Below are positions 53,284 to 61,894 of a stretch of DNA of 64,000 nucleotides, piece after piece. The translations under genes and the position numbers were made by a program. How positions within the stretch are numbered: position 1 is the first letter of the stretch; each line of letters begins with the position of its first letter. Origin of the DNA: Tissierellales bacterium (GTDB lineage: Bacteria; Bacillota; Clostridia; Tissierellales; Tissierellaceae); the NCBI GenBank assembly GCA_030146915.1, contig JASLAT010000015.1:50570-114569 (forward strand). The letters run 5' to 3'. The notes below the pieces were generated by a model. That model did not search any database, had not been told where the DNA came from, and saw only the letters and a list, made by a program, of their open reading frames with translations.

Positions 53284-54483
53284 CTATCCTTTCATTATAT
53301 GATTCATTTTTATTTTTTTAGTTTCTAAGTAAAATTTGTTTACATCATTACAAGTCACTTCAATAGGTACTCTTTCTTTAACATTTATACCATATTTTTT
53401 AAGTCCATCTATTTTAGCTGGATTATTTGTCATAAGCTCCACACTTGATACTCCTAAATCCTTTAATATCTGTGCACTAACACTATAATCTCTAAGATCA
53501 GCTGGGAAACCCAATTCTATATTTGCATCAACCGTGTCAAATCCTTTATCTTGTAAGTTATAAGCTTTTAATTTATTTACTAATCCTATACCTCTACCTT
53601 CTTGCCTCATATATATTAAAATTCCTCTAGATTTCTTGGCTATTTCTCGCATTGCCTTATCATACTGCTCACCACAATCACACCTTTTTGAACCTAGGGC
53701 ATCTCCTGTTAAACATTCAGAATGAACTCTTGTTAAAACTGGTTCTTCACCACTTATATCTCCCATAACTAAGGCTAAATGTTCTTTTCCTGTTACTTTA
53801 TCTTCATACACTTTCATAGTAAATTCCCCGTATTTGGTAGGCATTTTTAAGCTCGTTATTTCTTCTATTAAAGATTCTTTAGCTTTTCTATACTCTACTA
53901 AGTCTTTTATAGTTATAAGTTTAAGATCATACTTTTCTTTAAATTTAAATAAATCATTCAATCTAGCCATATGACCATCTTCTTTCATAATCTCACATAT
54001 AGCAGCTACCCCTTTAAATCCTGCTAATTCCGCTAGATCCACAGCCGCTTCGGTATGACCTACTCTTTCTAGAACACCTTTTTCTTTAGCTCTTAGAGGG
54101 AAAATATGTCCTGGTCTTCTAAAGTCTTCTGCTTTAGAATTTTCATCTAATAATTTTTTTATTGTATATGCTCTTTCATGTGCTGAAATACCTGTAGTTG
54201 TATCCACATGATCTATTGTTACTGTAAATGCAGTCTCGTAATTATCCGTATTATTACTTACCATACTATTTATATTAAGTTTATCTAGTATCTCTGCTCT
54301 CATAGGAGTGCAAACTAACCCTTTAGCATGACTAGCCATAAAGTTAATATCCTCTCCTGTTAGAGTTTCCGCAGCTATTACTAAGTCCCCTTCATTTTCT
54401 CTATCAGGATCATCTACAACAATTACCATCTTGCCATTTCTTATATCTTCTATTGCATCCTCTACTTTATCAAATTTATACAT
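53284..54483 (-). CDS. ribBA: Bifunctional 3,4-dihydroxy-2-butanone-4-phosphate synthase/GTP cyclohydrolase II
   Basis: 399 residues. The N-terminal DHBP synthase half carries DDPDRENEGDLV near 25 and HTEAAVDLAELAG near 150. The C-terminal GTP cyclohydrolase II half carries the zinc cysteines in CLTGDALGSKRCDC near 258 and RQEGRGIGL near 298. It supplies both starting branches of riboflavin synthesis. The ATG at 54483 sits 6 bases after GGAGGA; an ATG two codons earlier touches that site. Confidence 0.97.
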   Translation of the reverse strand: MYKFDKVEDAIEDIRNGKMVIVVDDPDRENEGDLVIAAETLTGEDINFMASHAKGLVCTPMRAEILDKLNINSMVSNNTDNYETAFTVTIDHVDTTTGISAHERAYTIKKLLDENSKAEDFRRPGHIFPLRAKEKGVLERVGHTEAAVDLAELAGFKGVAAICEIMKEDGHMARLNDLFKFKEKYDLKLITIKDLVEYRKAKESLIEEITSLKMPTKYGEFTMKVYEDKVTGKEHLALVMGDISGEEPVLTRVHSECLTGDALGSKRCDCGEQYDKAMREIAKKSRGILIYMRQEGRGIGLVNKLKAYNLQDKGFDTVDANIELGFPADLRDYSVSAQILKDLGVSSVELMTNNPAKIDGLKKYGINVKERVPIEVTCNDVNKFYLETKKIKMNHIMKG

Positions 54484-54494
54484 TTCCATTCCTC

Positions 54495-55145
54495 CTATAA
54501 AAATCCATTTTCTGCAAGAAAGTTCATACTTATCTTAGACTCATCCTTAGCTTCTGTTTCAAAATTCAAAAATCTCTCTATATATTTGCCAACTAAATCA
54601 ACCTCAATATTTATAGGATCACCTATCTTTTTACTATGTAAATTAGTTTCTCCTAACGTATGAGGTATTATAGATACTTTAAAACTACTATTTAATAATT
54701 CACCAATAGTTAAGCTAATACCATCTAAAGCCACAGACCCTTTATTTATAATATATTTAAGTATCTCTTTATCTGCCGCAACTTCAAACCAAATAGCATT
54801 TTTTTCCTTAACTATAGATGATATACTTCCTACTCCGTCAATATGACCTGAAACTAAATGACCTCCTAGTGGCTTATTAAGAGTTAATGCCCTTTCTAAA
54901 TTTACCGGACTATTTAACCTTATGTCACCAAGTGAGCTTTTTCTTAAAGTCTCTGCCATAACATCTGCACTATAGCTATCCTCTGTCATCTCTACCACAG
55001 TTAAACAAACTCCATTAGTAGATATACTATCGCCTATTTCTGTATTTTCTAATACTTTCTTAGCTTTTATTTTTAACCTGTAATTATCTCCTGATTTATT
55101 TATTGACTCTAAACTTCCTATTTCCTCAATAATTCCAGTAAACAC
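54495..55145 (-). CDS. ribE: Riboflavin synthase, alpha chain
   Basis: 216 residues made of two similar beta-barrel halves. It starts MFTGIIEEIG, with the first half containing SISTNGVCLTV and the second GSVALDGISLTI. It dismutates lumazine to riboflavin. The GTG at 55145 gives the standard N-terminus and lies 6 bases after GAGAGGTG; the GTG at 55154 lies inside ribD and in the ribosome binding site. Overlap with ribD is avoided by one base. Confidence 0.96.
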   Translation of the reverse strand: MFTGIIEEIGSLESINKSGDNYRLKIKAKKVLENTEIGDSISTNGVCLTVVEMTEDSYSADVMAETLRKSSLGDIRLNSPVNLERALTLNKPLGGHLVSGHIDGVGSISSIVKEKNAIWFEVAADKEILKYIINKGSVALDGISLTIGELLNSSFKVSIIPHTLGETNLHSKKIGDPINIEVDLVGKYIERFLNFETEAKDESKISMNFLAENGFL

Positions 55146-55146
55146 T

Positions 55147-56238
55147 TTAATCACCTCTCTTTTTAGCTTCTATTAAAATATCATTTCCTAGTAAATTATT
55201 ACTAATTATTTCGTAATTGAAACTATCTATTAATCTATCTATCCCTTCTCCCTCAACAGGAGTTTTTGCATCTACTCCACCTATAAACTTAGGAGCAATA
55301 TATGTATATACCTTATCTACTAAACCTGCTTTCAATGCTGAATAGTTTACACTTCCTCCTCCTTCTAAAAGTATTGAATTTATTCCTAAACTATATAATT
55401 TTTCTAAAGCATCCTCCATATCCACTCTAGAATTCATACTTTTTGCAAATATAATGTCAACTCCCATATTTTTTAGCTGAGCTAATTTTTTTAAATCGCT
55501 ATTTTCTGTAGTTACTATTATTGTTTTAGCAATATTTTGATTTTTCAAAATTTTAAGTTCAGAATCAATGCGTAATTTGCTATCTAATATAATTCTTATA
55601 GGATTTCTACCATCTTCTAATCTACATGTAAGCCTTGGGTTATCTTTAAGAGCTGTCTCTACACCTATCATAATCCCTCTATACTTATTTCTTAACTTAT
55701 GAACATGTAATCTAGCTTCTTCCCCTGTTATCCATTTAGAATCTGATGTTTTTGTAGCTATCTTCCCGTCCATACTCATAGCATATTTCATTGCTAAAAA
55801 CACCTTATTTTCTAACTGATTTTTTATAAAAACCTCATTAATTTTTTGAGCTTCTTCTTCCATTAAGCCTACTTGAACCTCTATACCCGACTTTTTTAAC
55901 TCCTCGATGCCCTTTCCTGAAACTTTTTTATTAACATCTTTAGTTGCTATGTAAACTTTTTTTATACCTTTTTTTATTATTAGTTTAGTGCAAGGAGGTG
56001 TCTTACCATAGTGACAACATGGTTCAAGCGTTACATATAAACTTGCACCTTTTACATCTTCTTTAGCATTCTTAAAAGCTTCAACCTCTGCATGGTCTTT
56101 ACCGGTTTGTCCGTGATATCCTCTAGAAATTATTTTTCCATCCTTTACTATAACTGCACCTACTAAAGGATTATCTCCTACTTTTCCCTCTCCCTTCCTA
56201 GCTAATTTTAAAGCTTCTTGCATATATAATATATTCAT
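55147..56238 (-). CDS. ribD: Bifunctional diaminohydroxyphosphoribosylaminopyrimidine deaminase/reductase
   Basis: 363 residues. The deaminase domain has HAEVEAFKNA near 49 and PCCHYGKTPPC near 73, with zinc His and Cys ligands. The reductase domain (from about 145) has KYAMSMDGKIAT, SKWITGEEARLHVH and LEGGGSVNYSAL. First gene of ribD-ribE-ribBA-ribH; the ATG follows GGGGTGA just after a terminator in the FMN-riboswitch leader. Confidence 0.96.
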   Translation of the reverse strand: MNILYMQEALKLARKGEGKVGDNPLVGAVIVKDGKIISRGYHGQTGKDHAEVEAFKNAKEDVKGASLYVTLEPCCHYGKTPPCTKLIIKKGIKKVYIATKDVNKKVSGKGIEELKKSGIEVQVGLMEEEAQKINEVFIKNQLENKVFLAMKYAMSMDGKIATKTSDSKWITGEEARLHVHKLRNKYRGIMIGVETALKDNPRLTCRLEDGRNPIRIILDSKLRIDSELKILKNQNIAKTIIVTTENSDLKKLAQLKNMGVDIIFAKSMNSRVDMEDALEKLYSLGINSILLEGGGSVNYSALKAGLVDKVYTYIAPKFIGGVDAKTPVEGEGIDRLIDSFNYEIISNNLLGNDILIEAKKRGD

Positions 56239-56252
56239 ATTTTCACCCCATT

Positions 56253-56282
56253 AAAAAAGGCCCTGTTTTTAAACAGGGCCTT
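56253..56282 (-). terminator. Second terminator in the rib leader
   Basis: AAGGCCCTGTTT and its complement form a strong GC-rich hairpin, followed on the minus strand by six T. It lies only 15 bases before the ribD start, so it must be controlled for the operon to be expressed. Confidence 0.85.
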
Positions 56283-56294
56283 AAGCATCTAATT

Positions 56295-56328
56295 AAAAAG
56301 CTCTGAAATATATAAAATATTTCAGAGC
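56295..56328 (-). terminator. First terminator-like hairpin in the rib leader
   Basis: GCTCTGAAATAT and its complement (56317-56328 and 56300-56311) pair over 12 bp, followed on the minus strand by five T. It lies between the FMN aptamer and the GC-rich terminator. A closely similar hairpin lies between sirC and hemC (61263-61291). Confidence 0.7.
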
Positions 56329-56353
56329 ACAATAACAAAATGATTATACTACT

Positions 56354-56464
56354 TATCTTCTTTCATCCAGACTATACTGTCGGTTCTGGAGTTTCACCAG
56401 ATCAACCTTTCGGTTCGCGGACTATAACCGCCGGTAGGGAATCACACCCTGCCCTGAAGATTAT
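56354..56464 (-). promoter_or_regulatory. FMN riboswitch (RFN element)
   Basis: The minus strand shows the full conserved RFN core: TTCAGGGCAGGGTG, then CCCTACCGGCGGT, AGTCCGCGA, GATCTGGTGAAACTCCAG, ACCGACAGT and GTCTGGATGAAAGAAGAT, with an ATCTTC/GAAGAT P1 stem. FMN binding would favour termination at the downstream hairpins and switch off riboflavin synthesis. Confidence 0.97.
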
Positions 56465-56491
56465 TAAGTTTTAATGCTACTTTCAATTATC

Positions 56492-56519
56492 ATTATATAG
56501 TTTAATAATTTTTTGTCAA
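56492..56519 (-). promoter_or_regulatory. Promoter of the rib operon
   Basis: Minus strand: TTGACA (56514-56519), a 16-base spacer, TATAAT (56492-56497). It starts 9 bases after the hemL stop. There is no terminator between hemL and this promoter, so hem transcripts can run into the riboswitch. Confidence 0.8.
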
Positions 56520-56527
56520 GAAATTTA

Positions 56528-57820
56528 TTAAAGTTTACTTAATTCTTCTAAAGCATATTTATTAGCTGCTATTGTCTTTTCCATATCTTCATCAGATATA
56601 GCAGTTGATAAAAACATACATTCAAATTGAGCTGGTGGTAACATTATACCTTGTTCTAGCATAAGTTTAAAGTATTTAGCATACATATTTGTATCACACT
56701 TTTGTACATCATCATAATTCTTAAATGGTCCTTCACCGAAAAATAAAGTTAACATATTTCTATATCTAACAATGGTAGCTTTAACACCAGTTGATTCAAT
56801 ATTAGCTTTAAATCCTTCTTCAATTTTTTTCGCCTTATTTATCATATCTTCGTATATTTCCGGATTACTAGATAAAATATCTAGACTTCTTATTCCCAAA
56901 TGCATAGCTATTGGATTTCCAGATAATGTTCCCGCTTGGTAAACTCCTCCTTCTGGTGATACTATCTCCATGATCTCTCTTCTACCTGCATAAGCACCTA
57001 CAGGCATACCACCACCTATTATTTTTCCGAAACAAGCCATATCTGGTGTTATACCATATACTTCTGCTGCACCACCATAAGCTATTCTATATCCTGATAT
57101 AACCTCATCGAAAATTAAAAGTGCACCTTCTTTTTCAGTTATCTCTCTTAGACCTTGTAAAAATTCCTTATCTGCTGGTATTAATCCCATATTTCCTGCT
57201 ACAGGCTCTAAAATTACAGCAGCAATATCCTTGTCTGAAGCAAAAGTTTTCTTTACATCTTCAAGATCATTATATCTACAAACTATAGTATTTTCTACTA
57301 TTGCATCTGGAACACCAAGACTAGTTGGAACACCGTATGTAATTGTACCTGAGCCTGATTTAACTAAAAGTGAATCATTATGCCCGTGATAACATCCTTC
57401 AAATTTAATAACCTTATTTTTCTTTGTAAATCCTCTGGCAACCCTAATCGCTGACATTGTTGCTTCTGTTCCTGAATTAACCATTCTAACCATATCAATT
57501 CCAGGATAAGATTCTACCATTTTCTTCGCCATTTCAACTTCAATTTTTGTTGGTAATCCAAAGCTAAATCCATCTTTTATCTTTTCTTCAATACCTTCCA
57601 TTAATCTAGGGTCATTATGTCCTAATATTGCTGGTCCCCATGACCCTATATAATCGATATATTCATTTCCATCCTCATCTTCAATTTTGCTTCCATAACC
57701 TCTTTTTACAAATACAGGTCCTGTATCTACAGCTTTAAATGCCCTAACCGGACTATTTACTCCACCTGGAATATATTTTATTGCTTCTTCATAAATTTTT
57801 TTAGAATTTTCGTATCTCAT
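56528..57820 (-). CDS. hemL: Glutamate-1-semialdehyde 2,1-aminomutase
   Basis: PLP enzyme making 5-aminolevulinate from glutamate-1-semialdehyde. It has 430 residues, starting with PGGVNSPVRAFKAV near 19. The PLP-lysine region is DMACFGKIIGGGMPVGAYAG near 262, and MVNSGTEATMSAIRVARG lies near 117. With HemA it forms the C5 route. Last gene of the hem cluster. Confidence 0.97.
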   Translation of the reverse strand: MRYENSKKIYEEAIKYIPGGVNSPVRAFKAVDTGPVFVKRGYGSKIEDEDGNEYIDYIGSWGPAILGHNDPRLMEGIEEKIKDGFSFGLPTKIEVEMAKKMVESYPGIDMVRMVNSGTEATMSAIRVARGFTKKNKVIKFEGCYHGHNDSLLVKSGSGTITYGVPTSLGVPDAIVENTIVCRYNDLEDVKKTFASDKDIAAVILEPVAGNMGLIPADKEFLQGLREITEKEGALLIFDEVISGYRIAYGGAAEVYGITPDMACFGKIIGGGMPVGAYAGRREIMEIVSPEGGVYQAGTLSGNPIAMHLGIRSLDILSSNPEIYEDMINKAKKIEEGFKANIESTGVKATIVRYRNMLTLFFGEGPFKNYDDVQKCDTNMYAKYFKLMLEQGIMLPPAQFECMFLSTAISDEDMEKTIAANKYALEELSKL

Positions 57821-57830
57821 GTAATACCTC

Positions 57831-58799
57831 CTATTTTTTAAGCTTTTTCGCTATATCCTTAGCAAAATATGAAATAATTATATCTGAACCTGCTCTTTTT
57901 AGAGATACTAAAGTTTCCATAATAACTTCTTCTCCCATAATTCCATTTTCTACTGCTGATTTAAGCATAGAATACTCTCCACTAACGTTATAGGAAACTA
58001 TTGGAATATTAAACTCATCTTTAGCTCTTCTTATTATATCCATATAGGCTAATGCAGGTTTTACAATTATTAAGTCTGCACCTTCATCTATATCATAAGC
58101 TATCTCTCTCATAGCCTCATCTGTATTAGCAGGATCCATTTGATATGACTTTCTATCTCCCTGACTAGGCGCTGAATCAGCTGCTTCTCTAAATGGACCA
58201 TAATAACTAGATGCATACTTAGCACTATATGCCATTATTGGTAGCTCCACAAATCCATTCTCATCTAAAACACTTCTTAAATGCTGAATCCTTCCATCCA
58301 TCATATCAGAAGGTGCCACCATATCAGCTCCAGCTTCTGCATGGCTTAAAGCAATTTTACCTAAATACTCTAAACTTTTATCATTATCTACATATCCATC
58401 TTCATTTATTATACCGCAATGACCATGGTCAGTATATTCACACATACAAACATCCGTAATAACATACATATTAGGATGTGTATCTTTTATAGCTCTAACT
58501 GCTTTTTGAATAATACCATTTTTTATAAATCCTGAAGTTGCTACAGAATCTTTTTCATCAGGTATACCAAAAAGTATAACAGACTTTATACCTAACTCTA
58601 AAAGTTCTTCTACTTCTTCTAGTAGCTTATCAACTGAAAAGTGATATACTCCTTTCATAGAAGATATCTCTCTTTTTATATTTTCCCCCTCCACGACAAA
58701 TAAAGGGTAGATAAAATCATTAAGACTTATTTCTGTCTCTCTTACCAAATCTCTTATAGCTTTACTATTTCTTAGCCTCCTAGTCCTATTAAATTCCAC
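57831..58799 (-). CDS. hemB: Delta-aminolevulinic acid dehydratase (porphobilinogen synthase)
   Basis: 322 residues. Two 5-aminolevulinate molecules are joined to porphobilinogen. Zinc-site cysteines lie in TDVCMCEYTDHGHCG near 115, so it is the zinc-dependent type. Schiff-base lysines lie in AYSAKYASSYYGPF near 193 and IIVKPALAY near 245. GTG start at 58799 follows the cobA/hemD stop directly, with GGAGGG inside that gene's end. Confidence 0.97.
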   Translation of the reverse strand: MEFNRTRRLRNSKAIRDLVRETEISLNDFIYPLFVVEGENIKREISSMKGVYHFSVDKLLEEVEELLELGIKSVILFGIPDEKDSVATSGFIKNGIIQKAVRAIKDTHPNMYVITDVCMCEYTDHGHCGIINEDGYVDNDKSLEYLGKIALSHAEAGADMVAPSDMMDGRIQHLRSVLDENGFVELPIMAYSAKYASSYYGPFREAADSAPSQGDRKSYQMDPANTDEAMREIAYDIDEGADLIIVKPALAYMDIIRRAKDEFNIPIVSYNVSGEYSMLKSAVENGIMGEEVIMETLVSLKRAGSDIIISYFAKDIAKKLKK

Positions 58800-60302
58800 T
58801 TAATTTCCCTCCTTAATTAAAGCTTCTATAACTCCATCAATTGTATAATCTTCAGCTTCTATATCTAATTTTAAATCATTTTCAGCAACAGTTGAACTAG
58901 TTATAGGTCCTATTGAAACTATTTTAGCCTTTTCTAGTAAATCCCTATCCTCATCTCCTAGAATTTTTATAAAATTATCTACAGTAGAGGATGAAGTAAA
59001 TAAAATATAATAGTCATCTAACACTTTTAAACTATTTTTTATATTTTCCTTATCAGATTTGTCTATAACTGTATCATAAATTATTAATTCCTTTATTTCA
59101 CAAACCTTTTCTAATTCATCCATAAGTAGGTCTCTAGCTATTTTTGCCCTAGGCATTAAAACTTTATCATCTTTTTTAACTATTCTTTTTAAAAGTTCTA
59201 ATAGATCCTCTCCTACATATTTATCTGGCATATAGTCTGCTCTTATTCCATATTTTTTAAGAGCATCTCCTGTCTTTGGACCTACAACTACAGTCTGTAT
59301 TTGTCCTAAACTTCTTGAGTCTAATCCTGCATTAAATAAATCGTTAAAGAAAATATCAACTCCATTTACAGAAGTAAATACCAAATAATTGTAATTTGAT
59401 AAATTCTTTATTTCTCTTTCTATTTCATCTTTATTATCTACTTCTTCTATTTTTATACTAGGAAAACTTAATACATTAGCTCCTAATTCTTTTAATTTTT
59501 TTATAGTAGATTTAGCTGCTTTTTTCTCTCTTGTTATAACTATATTTTTACCAAAAAGTGGTTTTCTTTCATGAAACATTAACTTTTCTCTTAGCTTTAC
59601 AACATCCCCCACAACTATTAAAGATGGTGGAGTAATCTTAGCTTCTAGAGCAATTTCATAAATATCTTCAAGATTTCCTTCAACAACCCTTTGCTTTGTA
59701 GTAGTACCCCAATTTACAAGTGCTGCTCTAGTTTTTGGATCTTTTCCGTTCTCTATTAATTTATCTTTAATTCTTTCTAAATTACCTACTCCCATTAAGA
59801 AAACTAAAGTACCTTTTATATTAGCTAAAGCTTCCCAATTTAAGTCATCACTTCCATCTTGTAAGTGTCCCGTTATAACGTGAAAGGAAGTAGCTACTCC
59901 TCTATGAGTTATAGGAATTCCCGCATAAGCCAAACCACCTATGGCTGAAGTTACCCCTGGTACTTCAACAAATTCTATTCCTCTATCATATAGGTATTCA
60001 CCCTCTTCTCCACCTCTACCAAAAACATAAGGATCTCCACCTTTTAATCTTGCGACTTTATTACCTGCAAGTGCTTCTTGATAGATTATTTCATTAATCT
60101 CATCCTGGGTTTTAGTGTGATGTTTTGCCGTTTTTCCTACATAGATAAACTTTGCGCCTTCTTTAGTGTAATCTAATAAATCTTTATTTACTAATCTATC
60201 ATAAACCACAACATCAGAGCTTTTAAGATAATCTAAGCCCTTCTTAGTTATTAATCCTGCATCTCCTGGACCTGCCCCTATTAAATATACTATACCTTTC
60301 AT
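58800..60302 (-). CDS. cobA-hemD: Fused uroporphyrinogen-III C-methyltransferase/uroporphyrinogen-III synthase
   Basis: 500 residues. The N-terminal CobA (SUMT) domain (about 1-245) has VYLIGAGPGDAGLIT, ARLKGGDPYVFGRGGEE and VPGVTSAIGGLAYAGIPITHRG; it makes precorrin-2. The C-terminal HemD domain (about 252-500) has GKNIVITREKKAA and VFTSVNGVDIFF; it closes the tetrapyrrole ring. The fusion is frequent in clostridia and links uroporphyrinogen III directly to siroheme/corrinoid synthesis. It overlaps hemC by 1 base (TAATG). Confidence 0.95.
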   Translation of the reverse strand: MKGIVYLIGAGPGDAGLITKKGLDYLKSSDVVVYDRLVNKDLLDYTKEGAKFIYVGKTAKHHTKTQDEINEIIYQEALAGNKVARLKGGDPYVFGRGGEEGEYLYDRGIEFVEVPGVTSAIGGLAYAGIPITHRGVATSFHVITGHLQDGSDDLNWEALANIKGTLVFLMGVGNLERIKDKLIENGKDPKTRAALVNWGTTTKQRVVEGNLEDIYEIALEAKITPPSLIVVGDVVKLREKLMFHERKPLFGKNIVITREKKAAKSTIKKLKELGANVLSFPSIKIEEVDNKDEIEREIKNLSNYNYLVFTSVNGVDIFFNDLFNAGLDSRSLGQIQTVVVGPKTGDALKKYGIRADYMPDKYVGEDLLELLKRIVKKDDKVLMPRAKIARDLLMDELEKVCEIKELIIYDTVIDKSDKENIKNSLKVLDDYYILFTSSSTVDNFIKILGDEDRDLLEKAKIVSIGPITSSTVAENDLKLDIEAEDYTIDGVIEALIKEGN

Positions 60303-61201
60303 TAGTTACCAATCTCCTTATTTAATATTTTACCCAGCTCTATACCTAATTTTTCTGCTTGGTCCTTTGGTCCCGAAATGGAAGCTCTTTCTAGTTTTTC
60401 TCCATTTTCTGTACCTAGTACTCCCTCTATATATATTTTTTCACCATCTATCTTACAATAGGCTCCTACTGGGACATGACAACTTCCTCCAGTTGCTTGT
60501 AAAAAAGCCCTTTCAGCCTTAGTCTGTATTTCAGCTTGGCTATCAGATATACTACTCAATATCTTTTCCATTCTCTCATCATCTTCTCTAATTTCAAGAC
60601 CTAAAATCCCCTGACAAGGTGAAGCTAGTACTATGTCATCATCTAAAAAAACTAACTTGTTTTTAAGCTTTAAACCTAATCTATTTATTCCTGCCGCCGC
60701 AAGTATTACTCCGTCTAAATTTTCTGAAACTATTCTATCTATTCTAGTTTGAACATTTCCACGAATAGGAATAATCTGTAAATCATCTCTGTATTTTAAC
60801 ATCTGATATTTTCTTCTTTTACTTCCTGTCCCTATTTTAGCACCTTTAGGCAGGTCATCTAAGCCTTCTAAACCTTCTCTTAGAACTAAAACGTCCCTAT
60901 GGTCTTCTCTTTTTGGAATATATGAAAGTTTAAGCCCTTCTGGAAGTTCACCTGGAACATCTTTCATACTATGTACTGCCATATCTATATTTCCTTCAAA
61001 GAGCTCTTTTTCTATCTCTTTTATAAAAACTTCCTTACCACCAATTTGATCTATTGGTAATTCACTTAATATATCTCCCTTAGTCTTTATTGTTTTTACT
61101 TCAAATTCTATATCTGGATTCTTTTCTTTTAGCATATCTATTACATGGCCTGTTTGAGTAACTGCCAAATTACTTCCTCTAGTCCCTACTATTACCTTCA
61201 T
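60302..61201 (-). CDS. hemC: Porphobilinogen deaminase (hydroxymethylbilane synthase)
   Basis: 299 residues. VGTRGSNLAVTQT near the N-terminus, HSMKDVPGELPEG near 80 (catalytic Asp) and GGSCHVPVGAYC near 238, whose Cys holds the dipyrromethane cofactor, are all present. Start at ATG 61201, 7 bases after AAGGAG; the ATG two codons earlier is too close. A terminator and a TATAAT lie just upstream, so hemC-cobA/hemD-hemB-hemL may have its own promoter. Confidence 0.96.
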   Translation of the reverse strand: MKVIVGTRGSNLAVTQTGHVIDMLKEKNPDIEFEVKTIKTKGDILSELPIDQIGGKEVFIKEIEKELFEGNIDMAVHSMKDVPGELPEGLKLSYIPKREDHRDVLVLREGLEGLDDLPKGAKIGTGSKRRKYQMLKYRDDLQIIPIRGNVQTRIDRIVSENLDGVILAAAGINRLGLKLKNKLVFLDDDIVLASPCQGILGLEIREDDERMEKILSSISDSQAEIQTKAERAFLQATGGSCHVPVGAYCKIDGEKIYIEGVLGTENGEKLERASISGPKDQAEKLGIELGKILNKEIGN

Positions 61202-61254
61202 ATACATTCTCCTTATAATTATTATTAATAGTAATTATATCATATTTATAAAGC

Positions 61255-61291
61255 TAATAAAAAACTCTGAAATATTAAGTATTTCAGAGTT
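61255..61291 (-). terminator. Terminator between sirC and hemC
   Basis: AACTCTGAAATA pairs with its complement over 12 bp (61263-61274 with 61280-61291), followed on the minus strand by a six-T run. It separates hemA-sirC from hemC onward and closely resembles the first hairpin of the rib leader. Confidence 0.8.
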
Positions 61292-61304
61292 CTTACATTT
61301 ACTA

Positions 61305-61886
61305 TTAGTCCTCTAAAAGCTTAAGATAAAATTGCCTTAGTTCATCAATGTCCATTCTTAAGGATTTATAGAATATTTCATCCATTTGATCTCTATATCT
61401 TTCTAAAGTTATTTTCCTAATATCTTCTAGAATATTTACAAATTCTTCATCAAACTTTTTATATCTATCTTCTAAATCTTTCCTAATATATTTACTTAAA
61501 CTAGGAAAACTACCCTTGCTTGATATTGCAAATAATAAACTTCCTGTGTCGACCACTGAGGGCGTTATAAAATCTGATCCATCTTTTGAGCTAGAGGAGT
61601 TGACTAATATATTCCTCTTTTTACATTCATTTACTATTTGATCGTTAATATCCTTTGATGAAGTAGCTGTAATTACAATATCAACATTCTCTAAATACCT
61701 AGTTTCATAGGTGTCATATATTAATTCTACATTTAGTTTTTCAAATTCTGGTTCAAATTTTGGACTTAAAATTTTTATAAAACTAGTTTTATTTAAGATG
61801 TTTTTTAATTTTCTTAGAGCTACTTTACCCCCACCTACTATTAATACATTTTTATCTTTTAAGTTAATCATAACTGGATAATACAT
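61305..61886 (-). CDS. sirC: Precorrin-2 dehydrogenase-like protein (SirC/Met8 N-domain type)
   Basis: 193 residues. YPVMINLKDKNVLIVGGGKV is the NAD-binding N-terminus of the CysG/Met8 family, followed by TATSSKDINDQI, VNSSSSKDGSDFITPSV and FAISSKGSFPSLSKYIR. It oxidises precorrin-2 to sirohydrochlorin; iron insertion may be by this or another protein. It starts 8 bases after hemA. Its presence between hemA and hemC points to siroheme or cobamide as the pathway's product. Confidence 0.9.
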   Translation of the reverse strand: MYYPVMINLKDKNVLIVGGGKVALRKLKNILNKTSFIKILSPKFEPEFEKLNVELIYDTYETRYLENVDIVITATSSKDINDQIVNECKKRNILVNSSSSKDGSDFITPSVVDTGSLLFAISSKGSFPSLSKYIRKDLEDRYKKFDEEFVNILEDIRKITLERYRDQMDEIFYKSLRMDIDELRQFYLKLLED

Positions 61887-61894
61887 AAACTCAC

